9,934 bases of DNA, from NCBI GenBank assembly GCA_027297025.1, contig JAPUIM010000192.1, positions 1-9,934 on the forward strand, written 5' to 3'. A program made the translations under genes and the position numbers. Numbering within the stretch: the first letter of the stretch is position 1; every line of letters starts with the position of its first letter. Shown piece after piece: positions 1 to 7,986 of the stretch. The notes under the pieces are model-generated. The model had not been told where the DNA came from, did not search any database, and saw only the letters and a list, made by a program, of their open reading frames with translations. The stretch is from Bacteroidota bacterium (GTDB lineage: Bacteria > Bacteroidota > Bacteroidia > Cytophagales > Cyclobacteriaceae).

Positions 1-45
1 TCCCATTTATGCATTACTATATATTAAATATAACTAATGGATCTC

Positions 46-72
46 AAAAAGCCTCTTGTTTTTAAAAACGAG
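46..72 (-). terminator. Possible weak terminator at the end of the RND pump gene
   Basis: A 12-bp perfect palindrome (GTTTTTAAAAAC, 58-69) overlaps the stop codon of the pump gene. It can be extended by three pairs (CTC/GAG) across a two-base bulge. Read on the minus strand it is followed by GC and a run of five T (46-50). The stem is mostly A/T and therefore weak, so this is only a terminator-like candidate. The remaining bases 1-45 are AT-rich and show no gene. Confidence 0.25.
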
Positions 73-3000
73 CCATTCTTTTCTCCTTGCCACTGAGATA
101 GGAATAAATCGCAGGGATTACATACAAAGTTAATACCGTAGCAAAAATTAGTCCTCCTATGACACTAATTCCCATGGAAACTCTGCTTTCAGATCCTGCG
201 CCTAAAGCCAAAGCAATGGGTAAAATTCCCAGAATGGTGGAAAGACTGGTCATGAGGATGGGTCTGAACCGCGATTCTGCAGCCTCAATAATGGCCTCCA
301 TTTTTTCCATGCCCTGGGCTTTCTTTTGATTGGCAAATTCAACAATTAGAATGCCATTCTTAGTTACCAAGCCCACCAGCATGATGATGCCAATTTGACT
401 AAATACATTGAGGGTTTCATTAAAATACCACAAAGAAAACAGGGCACCGGCAATGGCTAAAGGTACTGTAAACATAATGATCAAAGGATCCTTGAAGCTT
501 TCGAATTGTGCTGCTAGTGTCAGATAGATCAAAGCCAAAGCAAATATAAATGCGAAAACCAAACTGGATGAACTCTCATCAAATTCTCTTGATGTACCAG
601 CCAAAGTAGTTGAATACGTATCATCTAATACCTCGTCTGCAATTTTATCCATGGCAATAATTCCATCTCCAATGGTATGCCCCGGAGAAAGACCAGCAGA
701 TACTGTAGCTGATACATAACGGTTGAATCGAAATAATTGGGGTGGTACGCTATGTTCAATCATTTTCACCATGTTATCCAACTGTATCAGTTCGCCCGAT
801 TTGCTGGTCAAATAAATAGATCTTAGGTCCAATGGATCATTTCTGTTTTCTTTATCTACCTGACCTATCACCTGGTATTGTTTTCCATTTAATATAAAAA
901 ATCCAAATCTTTGACCACTCACCCCCAGTTGAAGTGTTTGCGCAATATCCTGGACTGAGATTCCCAGTGAACGGGCTTTTTCCCGGTCGATTTCAATTTT
1001 CACCTCTGGTTTGTTGAACTTCAAGTTTAGGTCAACAAAGGCAAAAGTGGGATCCTGATACGCTTTTTGCAAAAAAGAAGGCAGCACAAGTTTGAGTTTA
1101 TCTAAGGTGGGAGCTTGGATAACATACTGTACAGGCAACGAAAACCCTCCTCCGCCAATTGTTTCCGGTTGGATGATAAAAGTTCGGGCTTTGGTGTTCT
1201 TCATCACCTGTGGGGTAAAAGCCTCGATAATCTGGGGCACTGAACGTTCTCTATCCTTTACATCTTTCATAAAGTTGAACATGATGGCGGAATTCACCGA
1301 ACTGGCAGCACCAAACCCAGGTGAAGTAATGGAGTACATAGCGTCTTTTTCTGGTATCTGTTCATTGGCGGCAGCAATTATTTCATCCACGTATTGGTCC
1401 ATATATTCAAAAGTAGCTCCCTCTGGTCCAGTAGAGAACATAATAAAAAAGTTGCGATCTTCTTTGGGGGCCAGTTCCGATGGTAGGGAGATACCCAGCC
1501 AATAGATCATACCTATTGAAATTAAAATAATCAGAAAAGCCAACCACCTTTTTTTCATGAACGATTCCAGGGACTGGTTGTAGGATTTGTTGAGCCAAAT
1601 GAAAAATGGTTCGGTTGCCCGGTAAAAGGCTGGTTTTTTTTCTCTATTCTTCAGGATCTTGGTGCATAACATAGCGGTCAATGACAAAGCCACGAATGAA
1701 GAGATCACTACCGAGCCACCTACCACAAAACCAAATTCTCTGAATAATCTTCCAGTAAGGCCCTGCAGAAAAATAACCGGAAGGAATACAGCTACCAGTG
1801 CCACCGTAGTAGAAATTACTGCGAAAAATATTTCAGTTGCTCCTAGAATACCCGCTTGTTTGGGATCCATTCCCTGTTCCACTTTCTTGTATATATTTTC
1901 CAACACCACAATAGTATCATCCACCACCAATCCAATAGCCAGTACAATTCCCAACATGGTCAGTACATTGATGGAAAAATCCACCAGATACATAATAAAA
2001 AAGGTACCAATCAATGAGATGGGAATAGTAATGATAGGGATTATAGTGGTCCGCCAATCTCGCAGAAAAAGGAATATGATCAAGGCCACCAGTAAAAAGG
2101 CCACAATGACGGTTTGTCGTACCTCATCAATAGACTGAAGTATATAACGGGTCACATCATAACCAACATCAGAATCAATATCGGCAGGCAGGTCTTTCTT
2201 TATATTGGCTAAGCGTCTGTAATATTCCTGGGCGATCTCCACTGCATTTGAGCCAGGTTGTGGTATTATAACCACGATCACCATGGGAATACCATCTTTT
2301 TTCAGAATGGTCCTCTCATTTTCCGGCGCAAAAACAGCATTCCCTACATCCCTGAATTTCACGATGAGATCTCCTTCCTCCTTTAGTATCAAATTGTCAA
2401 ACTCTTCGGGAGTATTTAACCTACCCAATGTTCTTACCGTAAGCTCAGTAAATAAACCCTCCACTCGACCTGAAGGTAATTCCAAGTTGTTATCGCGTAC
2501 AGCGTTGTATACATCTATTGGGGAAAGTTTGTAGGCTGCCATTTTATATGGATCCATCCGCAAGCGGATAGAATATCTTTTGGCCCCCCATACTTGAACT
2601 GAACTTACCCCGGGAATGGTTTGAAATCTTTCTTTAAAGGTGTTTTCCGCTAATTCGGTGAGCTCCAGCAACGACCGTTTTTCACTTCTTACATAATGAA
2701 AGATAATGGGGCTTGAATTGGCATCCGCTTTGGTTACTATGGGTGGATCCACGTCCGGAGGTAAGGCCCCCAAAGTGCGCGAAACTCGATCCCTGACATC
2801 ATTGGCGGCTCTTTCCAGATCCACTTCCAAGTCAAACTCTACGGTAATAGTACTTCTGCCATCCCTGCTCACTGAGGTTAGTGTCTTAACCCCTGCGATA
2901 CCATTGATGGATTCCTCCAGCGGTTCGGTGATTTGGGATTCAATGATAACAGCGTTAGCCCCGGTGTAACTAGTAGCCACGGTTATGATAGGAGGATCAA

Positions 3001-3121
3001 CACTAGGGAACTCCCTAACCCCAAGAAATTGAAAACCGATCACCCCAAATAAAATGATGGTAATGGACATGACAATGGCCAACACTGGACGATTAATGCT
3101 GAGAGTAGATAAACTAGCCAT
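62..3121 (-). CDS. RND-family (HAE1/AcrB-like) multidrug efflux permease
   Basis: This 1019-residue inner-membrane protein is a proton-driven pump of the resistance-nodulation-division superfamily and would export drugs or other amphiphiles through an adaptor and an outer-membrane channel. The length is near that of AcrB (1049). The layout is typical: an N-terminal membrane helix (about 12-30), a large periplasmic loop, a helix bundle (about 335-490), a helix near 525-545, a second periplasmic loop and a last bundle (about 853-1008). The proton-relay residues are present: D401-D402 in GLVVDDTIVVLENI, K921 in GLVTKNGILIVEFAN, and R953 in RFRPILMTSL. It begins with ATG 20 nt after the adaptor stop codon and is probably co-transcribed with it. 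Substrate cannot be told from sequence; multidrug or solvent export is the default guess. The hydrophobic-efflux (HAE1) class is favoured over heavy-metal pumps because the TM4 motif has the DD pair of AcrB. Confidence 0.96.
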   Translation of the reverse strand: MASLSTLSINRPVLAIVMSITIILFGVIGFQFLGVREFPSVDPPIITVATSYTGANAVIIESQITEPLEESINGIAGVKTLTSVSRDGRSTITVEFDLEVDLERAANDVRDRVSRTLGALPPDVDPPIVTKADANSSPIIFHYVRSEKRSLLELTELAENTFKERFQTIPGVSSVQVWGAKRYSIRLRMDPYKMAAYKLSPIDVYNAVRDNNLELPSGRVEGLFTELTVRTLGRLNTPEEFDNLILKEEGDLIVKFRDVGNAVFAPENERTILKKDGIPMVIVVIIPQPGSNAVEIAQEYYRRLANIKKDLPADIDSDVGYDVTRYILQSIDEVRQTVIVAFLLVALIIFLFLRDWRTTIIPIITIPISLIGTFFIMYLVDFSINVLTMLGIVLAIGLVVDDTIVVLENIYKKVEQGMDPKQAGILGATEIFFAVISTTVALVAVFLPVIFLQGLTGRLFREFGFVVGGSVVISSFVALSLTAMLCTKILKNREKKPAFYRATEPFFIWLNKSYNQSLESFMKKRWLAFLIILISIGMIYWLGISLPSELAPKEDRNFFIMFSTGPEGATFEYMDQYVDEIIAAANEQIPEKDAMYSITSPGFGAASSVNSAIMFNFMKDVKDRERSVPQIIEAFTPQVMKNTKARTFIIQPETIGGGGFSLPVQYVIQAPTLDKLKLVLPSFLQKAYQDPTFAFVDLNLKFNKPEVKIEIDREKARSLGISVQDIAQTLQLGVSGQRFGFFILNGKQYQVIGQVDKENRNDPLDLRSIYLTSKSGELIQLDNMVKMIEHSVPPQLFRFNRYVSATVSAGLSPGHTIGDGIIAMDKIADEVLDDTYSTTLAGTSREFDESSSSLVFAFIFALALIYLTLAAQFESFKDPLIIMFTVPLAIAGALFSLWYFNETLNVFSQIGIIMLVGLVTKNGILIVEFANQKKAQGMEKMEAIIEAAESRFRPILMTSLSTILGILPIALALGAGSESRVSMGISVIGGLIFATVLTLYVIPAIYSYLSGKEKRMARF

Positions 3122-3130
3122 TTTGATTAA

Positions 3131-3151
3131 TTATAATTCGATCAATTATAA
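3131..3151. repeat. AT-only inverted repeat between adaptor and pump genes
   Basis: The arms TTATAATT (3131-3138) and AATTATAA (3144-3151) are perfect 8-bp reverse complements around a 5-nt centre. The repeat spans the adaptor stop codon and most of the 20-nt gap before the pump start at 3121. It could be a weak intercistronic RNA hairpin or a protein site, or a chance product of A/T-rich sequence. No function is claimed. Confidence 0.4.
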
Positions 3152-4215
3152 GAAGTTATTTCCACCTCAGACCCAGGTCTAACCTGCAATATTCCCGAAG
3201 TTATCAGAGTATCCTCAGGATTTAGACCAGAGGTTATTTCCAACTCGGTTTCCGTGCGAATCCCTATTTTCACACTTGCTGATTCCACCTTGCCATTTTT
3301 TTTGATGTACACCTTATGTCCGGTAAGTTCCGGGACTACCGCTTCGGTAGGCGCCATAATTGCATTCTCTATGGTATTGAGGATAAACTCTATTTTGGCA
3401 AATTGACCGGGAAGCAATTTTCCCTGTGGATTTGGGCAAATAGCTCTTATCTTCAAGGTTCTGGTGGCAGGGTCAATTTTCGGTTCTATCGCATAAACTT
3501 TACCATTGAAAGGTTCTGGCGAAGATTCAATGGTGAATTTAATATGGTCGCCAACTTTTACCTGTTGGCTGTATCGGCCGGGAATGGCAAAGTCAATCTT
3601 GGCCTGATCAATGTTATAAAAATTGGCAATAATAGTGCTGGGAGTTACATAACTTCCCATACTCACGTACCTCAATCCGATAATACCATCGAAGGGAGCG
3701 TATATTTTGGTCTTGATTAATTGCGATTCCACCACCTTTATATCGGAAACCGTGGTGTTTAAAGTATTCAATGCAATATCATATTCTTCTTGACTGATAG
3801 CGTCCTTTTCCAGGAGCCGCCTTTGTCTGGCCTCAATTTCCCGGTATAAATTTCGATTGTGCCCAAGTTTATCCAATTGTGCGCGTAATTCATCGTCCCT
3901 CAAGCTGATCAATAGCTGGCCCTTTTCCACCTCTTGGCCCTCGATAAAATTTATTTCTGTGATCAACCCATCAACCTCGGTTTTTAATTCCAGCGACTCA
4001 TTGGCTATGATCGAACCAATAACCTTTATCTTGTTATCCAGGCGCTGCGGTTTAATAATTCTTGCACTTACCGGTAGTTTGAATCCCCCTGAAAAGGCGG
4101 GGTTCACCGGGGCAGATTGCGACTCAAACAGGAATTCCAGTTTAGGTTTTGCTACTAGAAATAAAAGTCCTAAAACCACAATAGTGATAATGATATTTCT
4201 GGTGATTCTTCCCAT
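3142..4215 (-). CDS. RND efflux periplasmic adaptor (membrane fusion protein, HlyD/AcrA family)
   Basis: This 357-residue periplasmic adaptor would link the RND pump encoded next to it to an outer-membrane channel. Residues 8-22 form one hydrophobic segment (signal anchor). No lipobox cysteine follows it, so membrane anchoring by this helix is more likely than by lipid. The biotinyl/lipoyl-like barrel-sandwich halves are at about 70-108 (VDGLITEINFIEGQEVEKGQ) and 168-200 (YAPFDGIIGLRYVSMGSYV). They flank a short helical hairpin at about 110-165. A beta-barrel follows (about 200-285, with DPATRTLKIRA and LLPGQFAKIEF) and then a membrane-proximal domain ending near 357. These are standard family landmarks. 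The gene starts with ATG at 4215 and is first in an adaptor-pump pair, facing away from the peptidase gene. No TetR-type or other regulator is adjacent in this window. Confidence 0.94.
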   Translation of the reverse strand: MGRITRNIIITIVVLGLLFLVAKPKLEFLFESQSAPVNPAFSGGFKLPVSARIIKPQRLDNKIKVIGSIIANESLELKTEVDGLITEINFIEGQEVEKGQLLISLRDDELRAQLDKLGHNRNLYREIEARQRRLLEKDAISQEEYDIALNTLNTTVSDIKVVESQLIKTKIYAPFDGIIGLRYVSMGSYVTPSTIIANFYNIDQAKIDFAIPGRYSQQVKVGDHIKFTIESSPEPFNGKVYAIEPKIDPATRTLKIRAICPNPQGKLLPGQFAKIEFILNTIENAIMAPTEAVVPELTGHKVYIKKNGKVESASVKIGIRTETELEITSGLNPEDTLITSGILQVRPGSEVEITSYN

Positions 4216-4557
4216 TAGGTTGGTGTGTGAGGGTCAAAAATTACGAATTTTATCTGGTGATTATCCACAAAATTGTTTTAAGGTACCAAATAAAGTGATG
4301 TATGGTCAAATGGCAAATTATTGAGCCGGTAACTCTCACTTATACGAATGCCTTCTTAAGAAAGATAACAAACTAGTGGTAAAAGAAAAATAATAGACAA
4401 TTTTCAACAATATGTGAAAAAAAGGGCTTACGCCACTTCGTTTGTGTTAAATCTTAAACCAACTTGCATTTGCCAACGTAGTGATTAGATTTTTAAAATG
4501 CATAAATTTGATTTTAGCTTGTACAGAATTATTAATCCATCTACAAAACCCTCCAAA
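4216..4557. other. Divergent intergenic region between efflux operon and peptidase gene
   Basis: This A/T-rich stretch of about 340 nt separates the leftward adaptor gene from the rightward peptidase gene (about 280 nt if the peptidase starts at 4498). It should carry both promoters. A TTTG-N20-TGCATTTG pair is seen for the rightward gene. For the leftward gene there is only a near match, TA-N3-TTTG, read on the minus strand at about 4235-4243, with no convincing upstream element. No RNA gene, long repeat or believable small ORF was found. Confidence 0.6.
4441..4472 (+). promoter_or_regulatory. Candidate Bacteroidetes-type promoter for the M14 peptidase
   Basis: TTTG at 4441-4444 lies 20 nt before TGCATTTG at 4465-4472. 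The known Bacteroidetes primary-sigma consensus is TTTG, 19-21 nt, TAnnTTTG, so this has the right spacing and one mismatch (G for A in the -7 box). Transcription would start near 4479, upstream of both possible start codons (4498 and 4558). Such short, low-complexity motifs occur by chance, so this is only suggestive. Confidence 0.4.
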
Positions 4558-7122
4558 ATGAGATTGAGCCTTATCTGTGTTATGCTGATATTTCCGGTAA
4601 TCATCGGTTGGGGACAAGTTTCACTGGATTATTATTTACCCGATCAAATTGAATTTGATCCCCTGATCCCCACTCCGGCATCTATCATAGGGTATGAAGT
4701 AGGTGAATGGCACGTATCTCACGATAAACTTGTATTATATCTAAAATCCCTGGCACGAGTATCTAATAGGATCACCATCGAAGAATATGGCAAGACCTAT
4801 GAGAATAGGCCCTTACTGTTGCTCACCATCACCTCACCTCAGAATCAAAGCAATATTTCCCAAATTATGGAGGATCATCATCAACTCTCTGATCCTGCAA
4901 TCTCCAGTAAACTCAACACCAGAAACATGCCAGTGGTGATATGGCTGGGTTATTCAGTACATGGCAACGAACCCAGCGGAAGTAATGCCTCATTGTTGGT
5001 GGCCTATTATCTGGCGGCAGCCCGTGGTAAGGAAATTGAGGAAACCTTAAATAATTGTGTGATCCTGTTGGATCCATCTATTAATCCCGATGGACTCAAC
5101 CGTTTTGCCAGTTGGGTAAATAGTCATAAATCACAAAATCTAATATCCGACCCCAATAGCAGAGAACACAAGGAAGCCTGGCCTCGGGGCAGGACCAACC
5201 ATTATTGGTTTGATCTAAACCGAGATTGGCCCCCCCTACAACATCCCGAATCGAAAGCCAGGATAGAGAAATTTCATATTTGGAAACCCAATATTCTCAC
5301 CGATCACCATGAGATGGGTACCAACTCCACTTTTTTCTTTCAACCGGGTATCCCATCCCGTAACCACCCGTTAATCCCTGCCAGTACCTTGGCTTTGACT
5401 CAAACCATTGGAACCTACCATGCACGGGCACTCGATCAAATTGGTTCTTTATATTATAGTAAAGAGAGTTTCGATGACTTTTATTATGGTAAGGGATCTA
5501 CTTATCCGGATATCAATGGCTCCATCGGCATTTTATTTGAACAGGCCAGTTCAAGGGGACATTCTCAGGAAAGTGTTCATGGGACCTTGAGTTTTCCCTT
5601 TACCATAAGAAACCACTTTACGGTTTCACTCTCTACTATTAAGGCAGGTAAGGAACAAAAAGAAAAATTATTAAAACATCAGAGCGATTTTTATCAATCT
5701 GCGAACACCCAGGCCAAACAAGATCCGGTTAAGGCCTATGTTTTTGGTTCAGAGAAGGACCTGTTTCGCGTTTATCATTTTGCCGAAATACTTCATCGGC
5801 ATCAGATAAAGATCTACGACCTGAAAAAATCTATCACCATCAATCAAAAATCCTACAAGTCGGGCGCCGCTTATGTGGTTCCCCTAAACCAAATGCAATA
5901 TAAGTTGATCAAAGACTTGTTTGAAAGCCGAACTCAATTCCAGGACAGTCTATTTTATGATGTATCAGCCTGGACCCTGCCATTAGCCTTTAATTTGAAT
6001 CACCAAGGATTAAATGCCAAATTATTTTCCAAAGATCTCCTGGGTGAACCATTTTCACTAGACCAAAAGCCTATCGGTAAAGTAGTAGGTGGAGTAAGCA
6101 ATTACGTCTATGTATTCGAGTGGGATGGATATTATACACCATACATTCTTAATAAATTACTGGAACAACAATTGGTGGTGAAAGTGGCTAATGAACCCTT
6201 TACGGACAGTCAAGGTAGGAAATTTAGTAATGGGAGTATTCTGGTTCCTGTAAACAATCAGAAAATAGATCCCGATCAGATGTATAATCTTTTGAAGCAG
6301 TTGGTCATTAAAACCGGTACTAATATATATACCCTAAAAACCGGTCAAAATCAAGCCGGTGTGGATTTAGGAAGTCCTAAATTTTCAAGCTTGAAGGAAC
6401 CCAAGATCTGTATTTTGGTAGATGAGGGTATCTCGGGATATGAGGTGGGTGAAGTGTGGCATCTGCTCGACGTGAGATATGATATGAAATTAAGTATGAT
6501 CCCCCAAGCCGTTTTTAACCTAATTGACCTGACAAAATACAATACCATAATATTGGTAGACGGGAAGTATCAAGGTATCGATGGAATGGCCAAACAAAAA
6601 CTTCAAAACTGGATCAAAAATGGTGGGACGATCATCGCCGTAAAAAAGGGAGCCAAATGGTTAGCAAATAATGGTATTGGAAAGACCCAATTTAAAACAA
6701 TTGAAAGAGATTCTTCACAACAAAGGAGTTACAGCGATTTGCAAAAACATAAAGGTTCTCAAAATATCGGAGGAGCCATCTTTGAAGCCAATCTGGACTT
6801 AAGTCATCCCCTGACCTACGGATATAATAAACGGAATATAAGCTTATTCAGGAACCATTCATTGATAATGCAAACACCAAAAAATCCCTACGCCTACCCC
6901 ATTGTTTATACCTCGAATCCATTGAAAGCGGGGTACACTTCCAGCCAGAATCTTCAAAATATAGCCAACACACCAGCTCTCACCATCTCCGCCTGGGGCA
7001 AGGGAAGGATCATTTCTTTTGTAGATAATCCCAACTTCCGGGCTTTTTGGTATGGAACCAACAAATTATTTATGAATAGCATATTTTTTGGTCCGATAGT
7101 GGATCTGGAATCAGCCAAATGA
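4558..7122 (+). CDS. Secreted M14-family zinc carboxypeptidase-like protein with C-terminal GATase-like region
   Basis: This is a large exported metallopeptidase-like protein (854 residues from this start). ATG 4558 is preferred because the protein then opens with a classic signal peptide (MRLSLICVMLIFPVIIGWGQ). An in-frame ATG at 4498 would add 20 residues in front and cannot be excluded, since the candidate promoter lies upstream of both. M14 landmarks, numbered from 4558: zinc ligands H135 and E138 (HGNEPSG), NPDG at 176-179, the substrate-binding N-R pair in FDLNRDW (218-224), the likely third zinc ligand H250 or H251 in DHHEMG, and a probable catalytic E328 in GILFEQ. The spacing of about 110 residues from E138 to the last zinc ligand suits M14. 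Residues about 615-705 (KICILVDEGISGYEVGEVW, then YNTIILVDG) look like a class I glutamine-amidotransferase fold without a nucleophile cysteine. The natural substrate, whether peptides, peptidoglycan or modified proteins, is unknown. Confidence 0.92.
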   Translation: MRLSLICVMLIFPVIIGWGQVSLDYYLPDQIEFDPLIPTPASIIGYEVGEWHVSHDKLVLYLKSLARVSNRITIEEYGKTYENRPLLLLTITSPQNQSNISQIMEDHHQLSDPAISSKLNTRNMPVVIWLGYSVHGNEPSGSNASLLVAYYLAAARGKEIEETLNNCVILLDPSINPDGLNRFASWVNSHKSQNLISDPNSREHKEAWPRGRTNHYWFDLNRDWPPLQHPESKARIEKFHIWKPNILTDHHEMGTNSTFFFQPGIPSRNHPLIPASTLALTQTIGTYHARALDQIGSLYYSKESFDDFYYGKGSTYPDINGSIGILFEQASSRGHSQESVHGTLSFPFTIRNHFTVSLSTIKAGKEQKEKLLKHQSDFYQSANTQAKQDPVKAYVFGSEKDLFRVYHFAEILHRHQIKIYDLKKSITINQKSYKSGAAYVVPLNQMQYKLIKDLFESRTQFQDSLFYDVSAWTLPLAFNLNHQGLNAKLFSKDLLGEPFSLDQKPIGKVVGGVSNYVYVFEWDGYYTPYILNKLLEQQLVVKVANEPFTDSQGRKFSNGSILVPVNNQKIDPDQMYNLLKQLVIKTGTNIYTLKTGQNQAGVDLGSPKFSSLKEPKICILVDEGISGYEVGEVWHLLDVRYDMKLSMIPQAVFNLIDLTKYNTIILVDGKYQGIDGMAKQKLQNWIKNGGTIIAVKKGAKWLANNGIGKTQFKTIERDSSQQRSYSDLQKHKGSQNIGGAIFEANLDLSHPLTYGYNKRNISLFRNHSLIMQTPKNPYAYPIVYTSNPLKAGYTSSQNLQNIANTPALTISAWGKGRIISFVDNPNFRAFWYGTNKLFMNSIFFGPIVDLESAK

Positions 7123-7140
7123 GTTTTCTATTTTTTACCC

Positions 7141-7148
7141 TATATTTG
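7141..7148 (+). promoter_or_regulatory. Candidate -7 box (TAnnTTTG) ahead of the small hypothetical gene
   Basis: TATATTTG matches the Bacteroidetes -7 consensus TAnnTTTG exactly and lies 41 nt before the ATG at 7189, in the gap after the peptidase stop. No TTTG is found 19-21 nt further upstream, so the promoter is incomplete by consensus. If real, the small gene is transcribed on its own instead of only by read-through. Confidence 0.35.
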
Positions 7149-7188
7149 TAAAACCTTTGGCAATAGCCAGTGTCTGTTGTTGGGGAAA

Positions 7189-7695
7189 ATGGTTAGGAAA
7201 TTTTTTCCATTCGATAAAAACTACCTGCTGGAAGAGGCTCAACTGTCAAGCCGCAACAGACTCCTACGCTCCTTATACAACCAAGTCAAGAATAATTACC
7301 TGGATTTCCATAATCCCTTGGGATTAGAGGATAACACTGTTTTAAAGATCAACAGTTACACCAAGCCCAGATTAAAAAATCTTCATGGTCTTTATGAACA
7401 TCTGTCTGGTATATATCGCTACAGGTACGGTGAAAATCAACTGGAGATCTTATTCGACGGTACTACACATATAAAAAAATACCAGGAAGATTGGGAAACT
7501 ACCTTTCACTGCTGGCTTAACGAATTTTGTCTTTCAACTCATTTTTTAAAAGCAGTGTTGGAATGTACAATATTGTATCCAGGCAGGACAAAAGCAGCTT
7601 TAGCCGATGCAAGAATGAAATATTTTATTACCAATCTATTTGAGCTTAAAGTTTTCAGATATAAGGGGATTGTTGAGATCAAAAAGGCAGGTTAG
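7189..7695 (+). CDS. Hypothetical protein, 168 residues, family not recognised
   Basis: I do not recognise this protein. ATG 7189 is chosen over an in-frame TTG at 7177, because ATG is the stronger start and the extra residues (MLGK) add nothing recognisable. The product is a soluble, basic protein with no signal peptide or membrane helix. The N-terminal third is basic and probably helical (about residues 10-38). The middle (about 64-98) has alternating Tyr/Arg/Leu stretches that look like beta strands. The last third (about 105-155) is probably helical and holds cysteines at 108, 114 and 126. These three have no regular metal-binding spacing. It follows the peptidase by 66 nt and converges on the acylphosphatase gene with only 12 nt between their stop codons. 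The open frame is uninterrupted, with codon use like its neighbours, which supports a real gene. Confidence 0.75.
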   Translation: MVRKFFPFDKNYLLEEAQLSSRNRLLRSLYNQVKNNYLDFHNPLGLEDNTVLKINSYTKPRLKNLHGLYEHLSGIYRYRYGENQLEILFDGTTHIKKYQEDWETTFHCWLNEFCLSTHFLKAVLECTILYPGRTKAALADARMKYFITNLFELKVFRYKGIVEIKKAG

Positions 7696-7707
7696 TGGTT
7701 GAAGAAT

Positions 7708-7986
7708 TTAAAAGTACTTGATCTTGAAATTGGAGTAGCCAACTAAATCAACCACCTCTTTTTCAGTATCAGAAACCTGTGCATGGGAGGGACCTTTTTC
7801 AACCCATGACAAAAATTGATTCAATTGGTCAGCTGGTCCCTCTGCCAAAATTAAAACCGAACCATCCGATTCATTTTTAACCCAACCTTTAATTCCTAAA
7901 GTATCAGCCATTTCTTTGGTGGAAGCTCTAAAAAAAACTCCCTGAACCATTCCTTTTACTGTTATTTTAAAGGATTTAACTTCCAA
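7708..7986 (-). CDS. acyP: Acylphosphatase
   Basis: This small cytosolic enzyme (92 residues, the usual family size) hydrolyses carboxyl-phosphate bonds such as acetyl phosphate or 1,3-bisphosphoglycerate. The two family signatures are intact. The first is VQGVFFRAST (14-23), with the phosphate-binding arginine R20. The second is GWVKNESDGSVLILAEG (34-50), with the catalytic asparagine N38. The start must be TTG at 7986: an in-frame stop lies two codons upstream, and the next start (Met13) would remove the first beta strand and sit against the active-site loop. The gene overlaps the 3' end of the deoC-like gene by 11 nt, so translation is probably coupled. It follows that gene in the same operon and converges on the hypothetical gene 7189-7695. 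Confidence 0.95.
   Translation of the reverse strand: MEVKSFKITVKGMVQGVFFRASTKEMADTLGIKGWVKNESDGSVLILAEGPADQLNQFLSWVEKGPSHAQVSDTEKEVVDLVGYSNFKIKYF

Noticed and set aside
1092..2969. Open frames on the plus strand opposite the RND pump
   Set aside because: They are antisense to a well-supported pump gene, with low-complexity translations and no recognisable motifs.
3316..4324. Open frames on the plus strand opposite the adaptor gene
   Set aside because: They shadow a conserved adaptor coding region and show no domain or start signal.
6351..6548. Short minus-strand frame inside the peptidase gene
   Set aside because: It is antisense to the GATase-like region of a real gene and resembles no protein.
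7676..7724. 7-bp inverted repeat AGATCAA/TTGATCT across the convergent gene ends
   Set aside because: A 35-nt loop, a short stem and no following T-run make it a poor terminator; it probably arises by chance within coding sequence.
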